Shown here piece by piece: positions 48,301 to 59,022 of a DNA stretch of 64,000 nt. How positions within the stretch are numbered: position 1 is the first letter of the stretch; every line of letters begins with the position of its first letter. The notes beneath the pieces are model-generated. The model saw nothing but the letters and a program-made list of their open reading frames with translations. It was not told the DNA's origin and did not search any database. Made by a program: the position numbers and the translations under genes. The DNA comes from Verpa conica (lineage: Eukaryota; Ascomycota; Pezizomycetes; Pezizales; Morchellaceae), in NCBI GenBank assembly GCA_033030425.1, contig JAUFSD010000011.1:1426001-1490000 (forward strand). The letters are read 5' to 3'.

Positions 48301-51300
48301 GCGCAGCCGCAACTATTCCCGTTCGCTGCGACAGAGTATGAGGGTGAATGTAAGTACTCTACTTCATAGATGCTCACTCGGGTCTTGGCGCTGTTGCTGA
48401 TTAGGTGTAGGTTGGTGTGGTAGTAAGATGCCGACGGAGAAGGTCGCGGATACGTACTGCCAGTACCTCTGTAAGGGTAATTTCATGGAGTACTGCGGTG
48501 GTGATGGCGCGTACATGAGCTTGTTTGCAGATAAACGTCGGTATACTCCCGGGAATGGGACTTCCTCTTCGACGACCTCGGTTATTTCTTCATCAACCAC
48601 CTCTGTCTCTTCATCAACAACCTCTGTCTCTTCATCTACGACGTCAGCCCCGACGACAGTTCCCACAGGCGGTTACCAGTATCTCGGATGTGTGAACGAA
48701 GGGACAAATGGAAGAGCTCTTGCGAAGGATGCTATGGCCAGCTCGACACTTACGGTCGAGTCGTGTCAGCAGTACTGCACTGGGAAAGGATACCCGTTGT
48801 CTGGGATGGAGTACTCTACAGAATGTTACTGCGGTTCTACTCTCGAAAACGGTGCGGTAATTGGCGGTACAACTCAGTGCGTCATGGCCTGCGGAGGTAA
48901 CCCTAATCAGATCTGTGGTGGACCCAGTGCCCTGTCGGTCTATAACAATACTCTACTCACTGCTCCGAAGACTCCTGCTATCATTCCGAATGTGGATAAT
49001 TACTATAGTCAAGGGTGCTATACCGAGGGTGTCAATGAACGTGCGCTTAGTGGAACTGCTACTGCCGGAAGTAATATGACGGTGGCGAGCTGTGTCAACT
49101 TCTGCAAGGCGGGTGGATATAAGTATGCCGGGGTCGAATACAGCACTGAGTGTTACTGTGGTGCGGCAATTGCTTCAACCGCGGCCAAGGTGGCAGATAG
49201 CGATTGTAGTATGTTTTGCGGCGGTGATCAATACTCGTACTGTGGTGGTTCAGGAAGGCTAAATCTCTACGGTGCGGTTGCTTCGAACAGCACCACTTCT
49301 GTGGTTTCAAGCTCGACTGTGATCATTACCAGTTCTTCGGTTATCTCAACAATTGTTTCATCCTCTACCACCACTTCGGCAACTCCTACTTCAACAGCTA
49401 GAGCAAATTTCAAGTACCTTGGTTGCGCAACAGAAGGCACCACCGGCCGGGCACTATCAAAAGACAGCCTCGCAAGCTCCACCATGACCCTCGAAATCTG
49501 CCAAGACTACTGCACTACGAAAGGATACCCACTATCCGGTGTCGAATACTCCACCGAGTGCTACTGTGGCAACGTTCTTGAAAACGGCTCCACTCTCGGT
49601 TCAACAGCTTGCACCATGGCCTGCGGCGGGAACTCTGCTGCAATTTGCGGCGGACCAAGTGCACTCTCTGTGTATAACAACACCGCAATCGTACCACCAA
49701 AGCAGCCGGCGACGGTCGCGAGCGAGGGAGGATATACTTCGGTGGGATGCTACACAGAGGGTGTGAACGAGCGAGCGCTTGCTGCATCCGCGACATCGGC
49801 AACAGGCATGACAGTCGCGATATGTGTGGCATTCTGTAAAGCCGGGGGTTACAGGTACGCCGGGGTTGAATACAGCACTGAATGTTACTGTGGTGCAACG
49901 ATCGCTACGACAGCGGCGAAGGCAGCTGATAGTGATTGCGGAATGCTATGCGGAGGTGATCAGTATGCGTACTGTGGTGGATCAGGGAGATTGAATATTT
50001 ATGCTTCGAATTCGACTACATCGACTACTTCGATACTTTCTTCAAGTTCTATTTCTACCTCCCGCGCATCTAACTCTTCGGTTATTACTAGTGCTACAGT
50101 ATCTACTTCATCTGTCGTACTTACTAGCTCAACTAGTTCTTCTGCCGCTACACCGACATTAAGAGCGGGGTTCACATACCTTGGGTGTGCCAATGAGCCG
50201 ACCGGTGGCAGAGCGCTATCGAAGGACTCGTATGCTAACTTCACTATGACTACGGAGATGTGTCAAGATTACTGCACTAGTAAAGGATACCCGCTTTCTG
50301 GCGCTGAATACTCTACCGAATGCTACTGCGGGAACACCTTAGAGAACGGATCAACTATCGGTGGATCAACAGCTTGCACCATGACTTGCGGAGGAAATAG
50401 TAAGCAGATCTGTGGTGGGTCAGGAGCGCTGTCAGTATATAATAATACTGCGCTTGTACCACCGAAGAGTCCTGCAGTGGTGGCTAGTGTGGATGGATAT
50501 ATTTCGCAGGGGTGCTATACGTATGTTTTCTGTCATTTGGGTTTGATATGGTAGGGCATGGTACTGACGGCGGTTCTAGTGAGGGTGTGGGTGAACGTGC
50601 ACTTGCTGGCTCGGCAACTGCGGGGTCGGCGATGAATGTTACTGTTTGTGTCAACTACTGTAAGGGGGGTGGATATAGATATGCGGGTATTGAGTACTCT
50701 ACTGAGGTATGTCCCTTTTCTGGTGATTTCGGGGTTGTACTAATGCTTTTGTAGTGTTATTGCGGCGCTACTATTGCAAGCACTGCAAAGACTGCTCCGG
50801 CTTCCGAGTGTAGTATGCTTTGTGGTGGCGATAAATACGCATACTGTGGTGGCCCAAGTAGATTAAATATCTATGCCTCGAACTCGACCATATCTAGCAC
50901 TTCAGTCGCATCCAGTTCCGTCAGTACCAGTGCTATCATATCAAGCGTTGCAGTCTCTAGCACCGCTACTTCTATCTCAGTCACCAGCTCTCAAACCACC
51001 ATCCCCATGTCATCCTCAACCACCACCTCCTCCGCCGCAGCCTCCTCAACCAGCGCCTCCCCATGGCAATACCTCGGGTGCGCCAACGAGACCGAAAACC
51101 GGTCCCTCTCAGGCCTCGCCACCTCCGGCAACATGACCGCCGAGAAATGCCAAGACTACTGCTTCTCCAACGACTTCCCACTCGCCGGCACCGAATACGG
51201 CGACCAATGCTACTGCGGCACGGCCCTCCAAGGCGGATCGAAACTAAACCAAACAGGCTGCGACATGCCCTGCTCCGGCGACTCCTCGAAGATCTGTGGT

Positions 51301-51725
51301 GGTGTAGCGAGACTCAGTGTGTATAACTATACTTTGTATCTGCCGACGATCATCGTGCCTCAGGTCGGGACCTATCTGGAGATAGGGTGTTATACGGAGG
51401 GAACAACTCAGAGAGCGCTGGATGGGTATAGCTTTGCGAATAGTACTCTTACGGTTGAACAGTGTGTGACGACGTGTCAAGGGAGGAGCTATACGTATGC
51501 TGGAGTGGAGTATGGGAGTGAGTGTTATTGCGGTAATACGTTGAGTTCCGAAGCGGTTAAGAAGGCGGATACGGAGTGTAATATGGGTTGTGGAGGGAAT
51601 AAGAGAACCTACTGTGGGGCTGGGAAGTAAGTTATTGTCCTATCTTGTGTGTTGAGGAAGATGCTAACAAAATTTCTTTTAGTCGTCTGATTGTCTATCA
51701 GAAGAGTAACAGCACGTCTACGTAA
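45323..51725 (+). CDS. giant secreted beta-propeller protein with nine WSC domains
   Basis: Six exons (45323-45617, 45671-48349, 48411-50520, 50580-50706, 50755-51626, 51683-51725) give 2,041 aa. Intron 1 is GC-AG (GCAAGT...CCTCAG, 53 nt), the only one that joins GNWNGFTE to IYAQPLVFTP in frame; the other four are GT-AG. A signal peptide (MGVFARMWVALLAALVMAAG) is followed by a quinoprotein-like beta-propeller (to about residue 560; NYAYRLSATTGEILA, SGILWITDVDGSNLRAY). Next come beta-sandwich modules (about 565-930; LTIQPNVLSFGESIVGD), then nine WSC domains from about 939 to the end, each with paired cysteines and (E/D)YxxxCYCG. WSC domains bind wall glucans. No membrane or GPI tail is visible, so it is probably secreted or wall-associated. 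Enzyme activity of the propeller is not shown by any residue I can identify. Confidence 0.88.
48675..51625 (+). repeat. four tandem two-WSC cassettes inside the giant gene
   Basis: After WSC1, the domains alternate between type A (YLGC..E, GYPLSG, CYCGxxLENG, ALSVYNN) and type B (GCYTEGVNERAL, GGYxYAGVEYSTECYCGA, GGSGRLNIYAS). Pairs start near 48675, 49410, 50165 and 51060. Ser/Thr-rich linkers (SSTTSV-type) precede each pair, while within a pair the two domains are joined by a short P-rich link (PPKxPA). The unit is roughly 730-900 nt. This points to repeated duplication of an A-B pair. Confidence 0.85.
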
Positions 51726-52889
51726 TTCATGAGGAGTATTTCGGTTATCGTCTATTATTGTTAATCTCAGGGCTTTGGGCTCTGGTTTCTTCCTTTTTAT
51801 TCTTATTAGCTTTTTTTTTTGTAATCTATATGATAGAATGTGTTAGGCCGTTTTAATCTTTGGGTGGATATCTTGATATAAATAGTATTATTCAAGTTCT
51901 TTATGACACCGGCTATTTCTTGGGAGTTCGGGGTTGAGTTTTGACCCCCTGGTGGTTTGAAATTGGGTGTTGGGGACTGTAACGCAAATATGTGCCGACG
52001 GCGAACTCGTGATTGGCCCCCCCACAAGTTTCGTGATATAGTACTCAATCATGATTCTATGAGCGTCTTTTAAGCTGACACGGTGCTATACTACGAGTGC
52101 CAAAAGAAGAAGAATAGAATAGGCACTAAGAGAACGAAGGTATAATAAAGAAATTAAAAACAAGAAATGAAACCTAGAGGATATAATACAGTGAGGCAGT
52201 TGGAAGAACTATTCCACCACATGATACCCTATTTTCCCGTCTTAGATCCTTCTGTAAAGAACAGTATTCTTCCTATACGATGAGCCGTATACACGTAGTA
52301 AACCAAAGTGAGATACTTATAGCAGTAAGTAGATGGGAATTGGTGCATAATCCGTCATAGGCACCCTAGACACGGTACTGTGGAGACGCCGTGACAGCAA
52401 GGGTTAGGGTTGTAGATATCTGTAGATAGCTGGAGGAGCAGGTTAGCCTAGTCATCAATCATCACTCGTTATACATCGACAGCCACAGTACCCATTAATC
52501 AATCGCTAATAGGAAGACAGCTACCACTACTTGAAGCCATGTAATTTTGACAGCATAATTCTATTCTACCCGGGAAATGTGGAACACCCTGGGTCAGCAT
52601 ACTATGAAAGATTCAATCGTATACATTAAATTGAAAGACATCACTAAAGTACGACTAGAGCCAATACTGATACTATTACCACCGTACTCTTGAAACCCCA
52701 TGGCATTAAAAACCTTCCAAGGCAACCTCGCAAGGTTGATCTTGGAATTATAGTTTCTTATTTATACCTACACCGGTCCCCCTATTGGTATCTCACTACA
52801 CTCACAAGTACAACCCTAGCAACAGAACCTGATCTCCCACAAACGAGTTCTCCCCTGCTTCTACTAAAGATCAATAAGACACAGCCACA
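51726..52889. other. intergenic, no gene seen
   Basis: AT-rich spacer with GGGTTAGGGTT at 52401-52411. It presumably carries the polyadenylation region of the WSC gene and the promoter of the next gene. Confidence 0.4.
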
Positions 52890-53537
52890 ATGAGCAACAG
52901 TGGAATCCCTCAAAGTAACCCCCCTTCGGGGTACTTCTTATTCTACCCCGAGCCCCGCACTTATATGCCTCAAGACCGTGGATATGTGAACCTCCCCGAG
53001 ACTTACCATGGAGCTGGGACAACTGCAAGTTTGAGGATCCCCACATCACATAGGCATTCTCAACAATCACACGCTCCAACCGCTGTGTCGTCCACTCGGC
53101 CTCCGTCCAGCTATGCACCAAGTAGTTATTCAGGATCTACCGCTGTGGCGTCCTCCGGGCCTCCACCCAGCTATACAACAAACGATTATGCATCGAGTGG
53201 TTATTTAGGGCCTGCCTCCACCCCCGACGGCCGCGACCGGCAGTTCCAACAAGAACGGCCATCGGAACCTTCCCACTCCCGTACTCAATCTTCTCGTACT
53301 TCGAGCAGCTCCCGACATGCCCCCCACAGCTCAAAAAATTCATACGCGAGCTCAGCGACTGTCCGACCCCCTGTGTCGTCAGCTTATACTCCAACCGCTT
53401 CTCCCTGGAGAGGAGAGGGCCAGTATGACGATGATAAGCGAACTGTTCTGCCATCTGACAGTATCTCGCAGGTAACCCCGAGGCAATCTCGCTCCCATAG
53501 ACACCGCCATGGCTCGGAGGCGTCCTCGCGGCGTTAG
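52890..53537 (+). CDS. Ser/Pro/Tyr-rich low-complexity protein
   Basis: A 215-aa single-exon frame with no signal peptide or domain. Residues about 63-105 contain two imperfect copies of TAVSSTRPPSSYAPSSYSG / TAVASSGPPPSYTTNDYASSG. The C-terminus is basic and Ser/Arg/His-rich (TPRQSRSHRHRHGSEASSRR). The start ATG is in CACAATGAGC, a good context. I infer an intrinsically disordered protein of unknown role. The opposite strand is also open for long stretches because of composition, but it lacks a start and a protein-like pattern. Confidence 0.45.
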   Translation: MSNSGIPQSNPPSGYFLFYPEPRTYMPQDRGYVNLPETYHGAGTTASLRIPTSHRHSQQSHAPTAVSSTRPPSSYAPSSYSGSTAVASSGPPPSYTTNDYASSGYLGPASTPDGRDRQFQQERPSEPSHSRTQSSRTSSSSRHAPHSSKNSYASSATVRPPVSSAYTPTASPWRGEGQYDDDKRTVLPSDSISQVTPRQSRSHRHRHGSEASSRR

Positions 53538-54613
53538 AATTGTGTGCATATCCGAATTTTGTTTTAATTATCAATTAGGTTACTTGGCTTATGGGTTGCC
53601 TTGAGTAGGAGTATTTCAGTATGGTATGCAGAATGATATTTTGGATAATAGCGGATATATTACATTTATCTTGGAGGTTTCCACACATGGTCTATGCGTT
53701 TATCATAAAATGGTTTTTGTGTTATCTCAGGCTGTACTTGTCCATGTGCGCCGGGATTGGTATGAGGGGCCTTGCTATTTGATTGAACTTGTATGTTTCA
53801 AGTTTAATACTTTCTAGTCCCCAGTATTTTTTGTTTGTTTTCTTCTTTATGTCCCTTAGTATCGTGGCAGTTCTCTAAAAGTTGGACCGTCTATGTCTAC
53901 AAAAAATATAATCGTTTTTACCACTTATATCAATATGGATAAATATATGTGCCATAGCCAGAATGACTGCGTTAACCGGTGTAGCAAACAACGTTCTGCA
54001 CCAAGAATCACTCGGCAACCATGGGCCAACCACACCTAACTAGACGAGCAACCCTAACCCTACACAAAAAGTATTTCTGGTTTTGATCATTAGCTACGCG
54101 CGAATTATAATAGTTCAAATTATTACATATAATATTAGCTATGGATATCTTGAGTAATATTTCGTCTTGTATGGGTCTTCTCGTTGTCAGAAGTTTTTTC
54201 TCCGCACCGGCCCCTGCTACTTGATCAAAGCCAAGTCAATATACTCCCTGTCGCACTCGCTTACCGTAGTTTCACTATGAGCGTTGCGCACACATCCGCT
54301 GGTATTTACCTGTATTTATTCCATATCCTGGTGGCCCTCTTTTGTAATCATGAGTATTTTGAGCTCCTTGTTTCGGGTAGGTAGAAATCTAGCCATCTCA
54401 TTTCTTATTGAAACATCAAAATACAGATACCTATAACATCGGTTCAATAAATATACAAGAAAGCCGAGAAATATAAGAATAGTGGTATACATATTTCCTA
54501 ACGGTAAAACATTACTAAAACCTCCGACAGAGGAGTAATATAAACAATCAATAAATCAACAATGAAACAAAACCCTATGGCTCAGACCCCTTTTATACCT
54601 CCTACTTCCCGAT
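53538..54613. other. intergenic, no gene seen
   Basis: AT-rich spacer with AACCCTAACCCTA at 54050-54062. Frames at 53626-53817 and 54184-54384 look accidental. Confidence 0.4.
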
Positions 54614-55489
54614 CTAGAAAACCCCGAGGTTTTCTATACCCCAATACCGCTCCGAGTTAAACGACCCAGGATGGTCCATCTTCCACAGATCATCAAACGG
54701 CCCAAGAAAAATACCCAGCTCTCCTATCGCCGCATATTCCGACTTCAACGCATCCTCTTGATGTTTCCTAGTCGCAATAGCCATTCCATGCTCGTCCCCA
54801 CGATACGGCCAACCCGTCTCTGTAACAACAACTTTCTTCCCCGGGCAAGCCGTCGACACCCTCGCTATCTGGTTCTTTAGAAACTGCCCAGCCCCGCTTG
54901 CAAGTGTATTCACATCGAACCAGGGGTGGATATTAACCCCGGCATAGTCGGACGCCTGACAGATAACCGGGTTATTGATAATTGCATCGAAGGTGTCAAT
55001 CCCAATAACGGGTCCGCCGTACCCAGCAGTTCTCAGGATGGACCTAGCGCTATTGATACGGGTCACAAGATCTGGAGCCGCGATACGGTTATTGTGGATG
55101 TGTTCGTTCCCGATAGCCACAGTGTCTACTAGACTCCAGTCACCGCTTACGGAGGCAATGAGAGACTGGACCTCGGCATCGGAGTTATCGATTTCGTAGA
55201 CTCCCAGCATTACTTTATTGCCGTGAAGTTTGGCCCCGGCGATGATATTGCGAACTTGATCGCAAGAGGTGCCGTAGGAACGGATCAACCGGAAGTCTTT
55301 CATGAGCGCCATGTCGGCGAGGACTTGGTCTCGGGTTTTGCAGCCTCCATTATCTTGGTAGGGTGAGTAGGCGAGGCCGGGCTTACTCTTTTGTCTGGGT
55401 TTTAGGGTTGGGGCGGCTGTTGTAAGCTGGGCTATTGCAGCCACAGCTAACGTGAACCAAGTAACGAAAGATGTAGTTGGTGATAACAT
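54614..55489 (-). CDS. glycoside hydrolase family 17, beta-1,3-glucanase type
   Basis: A 291-aa intronless protein. I chose the ATG at 55489 because it begins a clean signal peptide (MLSPTTSFVTWFTLAVAAIAQL); an ATG at 55594 would add a 35-residue unlikely leader. The GH17 barrel is recognisable by GLAYSPYQDNGGC, IRSYGTSCDQV, the acid/base glutamate in VAIGNEHIHN (E129) and the nucleophile in VVVTETGWPYRG (E224), ending in ERYWGIENLGVF. Family members cut or transfer beta-1,3-glucan in the fungal wall (Scw/Bgl2/Eng2 type). No C-terminal anchor is present, so the product is soluble or loosely wall-bound. Confidence 0.93.
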   Translation of the reverse strand: MLSPTTSFVTWFTLAVAAIAQLTTAAPTLKPRQKSKPGLAYSPYQDNGGCKTRDQVLADMALMKDFRLIRSYGTSCDQVRNIIAGAKLHGNKVMLGVYEIDNSDAEVQSLIASVSGDWSLVDTVAIGNEHIHNNRIAAPDLVTRINSARSILRTAGYGGPVIGIDTFDAIINNPVICQASDYAGVNIHPWFDVNTLASGAGQFLKNQIARVSTACPGKKVVVTETGWPYRGDEHGMAIATRKHQEDALKSEYAAIGELGIFLGPFDDLWKMDHPGSFNSERYWGIENLGVF

Positions 55490-55612
55490 CTTGAATGAGT
55501 GAGAAGTCTTGAAAGTTGTTATGCTAAGGAAAATAGGTATTTGAGAGCAGGATTTTTTGAACTGCAAAATAGTAGATGGGAGAAGAGGATACAAGGTTGG
55601 GCCCCAAGAGCG

Positions 55613-55619
55613 TATTTAA
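55613..55619 (-). promoter_or_regulatory. TATA-like box of the GH17 gene
   Basis: TTAAATA on the minus strand about 125 nt before the chosen start codon, a weak match but well placed. Confidence 0.3.
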
Positions 55620-57792
55620 GGCCGTGAATTCCTCCCGGATAGAAGAATTTGCATAAGACCTTAGATAGCTCTAGAGTTAGTGTGAGCGCACTAATACTAC
55701 GCCAGCTGGTCTATATAATGGGTTAAAAAAGCGCCGTCAGACCCGTTTGTATATCCTTAGGCGAGTGCTCCTCTATGACCCACTCGGGAGTGTAACCGGC
55801 AAAGATTTATACCGGTAACTGTAAAAGAAGCCTGAGGAAGTCAGTTACGTGTCTAAAATAGTAAGTTATAGACAAGGCATGAAATCCGCTATTTATTTAG
55901 CATATCTAAGTTACGCATATGTCTGTCACCGGGCGCCCCCCGACCCGGTGAGAGTCACAGTATACAACTCGCCGGTGTTAACTCACTAGAATTGACCTGG
56001 TATAAGAGGACTGTTTTATCCTAGGTTGTGCCATTGCCCACTAGCACTAGTATCTACCGGTTGAATAGGCTAGTATGAACCCTTATTTCAAACACATGTA
56101 TAAGGGGATAGGTGTTAGGGGAACCAAAAATATCTGATCCCTCGCATAGCAACCGGGCCCTTAGAATAAACTAGTTAGCTGATTCTCAATTGTGTGTATA
56201 GGAACCTTCTTATAGAGTTATCTAGGTTTCTCTATTCTGTGCTTCTCTGCTGGGAGGTATCATACATATGATTCCTTCATTCTGTACGCGATACTAGCGT
56301 ATGGCCCTATGACTAGTTAGCACGTTGTCCTTATTTAGGGAGATTCTTTTCTCACCTGAACTGGATGTGATAATTTTCGGTATCATAACGCACTGGCTAG
56401 TGTAAGTAGGTGACATAAGGACTATTATAATCTCCCTGTAGTAACTCTTAGCCCCTAATCTATTGTCATTGCGAAGTGGCACTAACCCGGGGGTTTTGGC
56501 TTCTTTGTCCTCTGAAATCATCAGAACAAAAGGCGATAAACGGGAGTATATGTGCTGTTCGTAAATAACCGCTGGGAACATAAATTAGATGTAATCAATT
56601 ATATGTATTAATCGTGTGGCACAGTTATACCGACATCACGCCGAGTCAATAGAATCATTGATTGAATCATAAAACCTGGTAAAGAAATGGAAATAGATTT
56701 GGTGTAATGTCTAGGTAGTCTCACTTGTGAAGGACACTTATTGATACGTAAGGTCCATTAGAACAGAACACGTCACCATTATTTCTAGGTCGCCACATTT
56801 CTCAACAAAATGACAGGTAGCCATGGCAGGATGATCTGCAAAGACCAGTACCGCACCATGTCTCTCTCAGTCACCTACAATAAATCATGTCTATTAAGAT
56901 CTGGCTTCAGCGCTTCTTAAAAATAAAGAGGCTAGAGTTAGAATACCGGGATGAAGAACATACCGTCTGCATGTATAAATTCAACGGTTATTTCTATTCT
57001 CTTCTGCCAGTAGTAAAATTTTTTTTTATCACCAGTCCAATACCGGAAGACCCAGCGACCCCGAATATGTTATACCTATCAAACTACACGTTGGGAGAAT
57101 TATATTTAACGGTATATTAGAGAATACACTCTTTCTCATTATTGCCTCGGATGTCTGCTAATCTATAGATAGCGAGGGTCCTTAATGTAGTGGAAGCAGG
57201 TGTTCAACTAATGATAGGATGTTGGGGTCTTTTTAGAATACATCCATGGAGGTGCTGAAGAAAGACCCGATGACTGAAGCTATGTGGAGGTAATTCATAA
57301 CTTAGAAAGGGAGGAGCCTTCTGGCTATAACATCATCTGAATATTGAATAGAGCATAGTTCCAAAGTGATATCGTACCAAGGAGAACTGGTAGTTTTGTT
57401 TGCAGTAGTTAGCGCTCTTTTTGGGGTGGTTCCCCGCTGGGGAGTCCTATTTCTGCACCACAATGCGTATACTGCCATTCATACGCCATTCATACGCCAC
57501 CCATACGCCTTCCATGTGCTTTAGTACTCCATTGCAGTCCCCAAAGGCTCCATATATCGATTTCGTCCTAGTTGGGGCCTCGGGTTGCACGGTTCTCCCC
57601 CGTCCTTTCTTCAAAATCCGGAACCGCCCCCCCCCGTGAAGCGGTTTCTTGGTGCGGTTCTCCGGTTCGTTTGGGGGACTAAGTCCCCCGTGACGAAAAC
57701 TAGCAGTAATTACCATGAGCCGGTTCCTAAGCAGTTAGAATTTATTTTAAATTAATCAATTAGAGTAAAAAAATACCCGTAACCGAAATAAT
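55620..57792. other. intergenic, no gene seen
   Basis: AT-rich spacer with a GC-rich patch at 57420-57720. That patch holds an 11-bp tandem repeat, several CGGTTC-type boxes and a perfect hairpin GGGGGACT-A-AGTCCCCC at 57673-57689. The frames on both strands over this patch look like composition effects. Confidence 0.4.
57480..57512 (+). repeat. 11-bp tandem repeat, three units
   Basis: CATACGCCATT, CATACGCCACC and CATACGCCTTC follow one another directly. Confidence 0.75.
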
Positions 57793-58258
57793 CTATATTT
57801 CTGGACCCACGATAGCAGCACCCACAAATGTATGCATATTTGGCTCTTTAGTATCCCATGCTAAAACCATAGAGTCATATTCTTCTCTGGTAGCAGGTAA
57901 GCCATGCCCATGTAGCGCAAACTGCACATGTAGCCAGATATACATAACAAGTGGAATTTCTAAAGCTGTCCCATAGAACTGGATATTACTGCTATTATAG
58001 GAAAATACTTTTCCTAGTTAAAATTAATATCTTTTCAATATCTCCTCAATAAAATACAATAACGCTTACTACCTTTATTTTTTTCCAGTAGTGCTGTGTT
58101 TTTGGTTGTTTTCCTCTCACTCCTAAACCACCTGGGTGAAGCTGTAGGAACTTTACTGCAACCATTCTCTGCATATCATAGTAGGTAAGGGGTTCAGGTA
58201 TGGCTGCAGGTATCGTTGGCGAGAGGTGGTTGCGCGAAAGGTAAGTTGCGCGGGAGTG
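57793..58258 (-). pseudogene. unidentified two-exon coding relic
   Basis: Two minus-strand blocks look coding although neither starts with ATG. Block 1 (to 58073) reads RNHLSPTIPAAIPEPLTYYD then MQRMVAVKFLQLHPGGLG and GKQPKTQHYWKKIK, ending at a GTAGTA donor. Block 2 (57978-57793) follows an ATCCAG acceptor and reads FYGTALEIPLVMYIWLHVQF then ALHGHGLPATREEYDSMVLA and WDTKEPNMHTFVGAAIVGPE to a TAG. Both ends of the intron are phase 0. An in-frame stop sits directly before block 1, at 58261-58259. I recognise no family; a transposon-derived or 5'-truncated gene is likely. Three GTTGCGC boxes cluster just upstream (58229-58290). Confidence 0.35.
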
Positions 58259-58261
58259 CTA

Positions 58262-59022
58262 TGAGAGTGATCAAGTGAGAGTGTTGCGCACCTCACCTCA
58301 CCTTTCTACCACCACCACTGTATTTTCAACTTTACAGCATAAGGAGCAGAATCTTCAGACCCTTAGAGAATCTTACTCTTTACAGTCTGATAAATAAAAT
58401 GTACTCTGCAGTTATCAAAGCGGAATTATTTTTTTACATATTATAATTAATCGTACTAACGCACACCCGGTTGCTAGTTGCCCGCAGCGTTTGGCATTTG
58501 GTAGGTACGTGCCGCCTTAACTTATGCGAACGGTTTTCTAAATAGGCTGTTATGTGCAAAGTATTTGGCGTATCTGGAAGTATGTCAGCTATCTCGATGA
58601 ATTATATTCAAGGGGGTACGGTGCATATGCAGTGGAACCGAGTGCTCCCCGATGATCCGCGTGCTGCTACATAATGTGAGAGCTATCTCGCTTGTAGCGA
58701 TCAAGAATATCCTCTTGAGAAAATATGAAATGAGAGTCGCCTAAATATTGTAGTAGTGAAAGTCTAATACGAGCATATGAGCCACTCATGCCATGAATGG
58801 CTAGGTGTCAATTGATGAAACGTTTCAATAATTCAATGAGTTAAAAAGAACCCTGACTAACACTAAATTAAACCCACAGCAGAAGTGGCGGATGGAAATA
58901 ATCTAATGGTAATAACAACACTGGGACAACACATCTCAACTTGCCGGAAACAAAACCTATAATAAGATCACAAACTACTTCCTCCCTCTTTATCCATACA
59001 AACAACCCATCAGTCCACCCAA
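58262..59022. other. intergenic, no gene seen
   Basis: AT-rich spacer upstream of the relic and downstream of the MFS gene. Confidence 0.4.
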
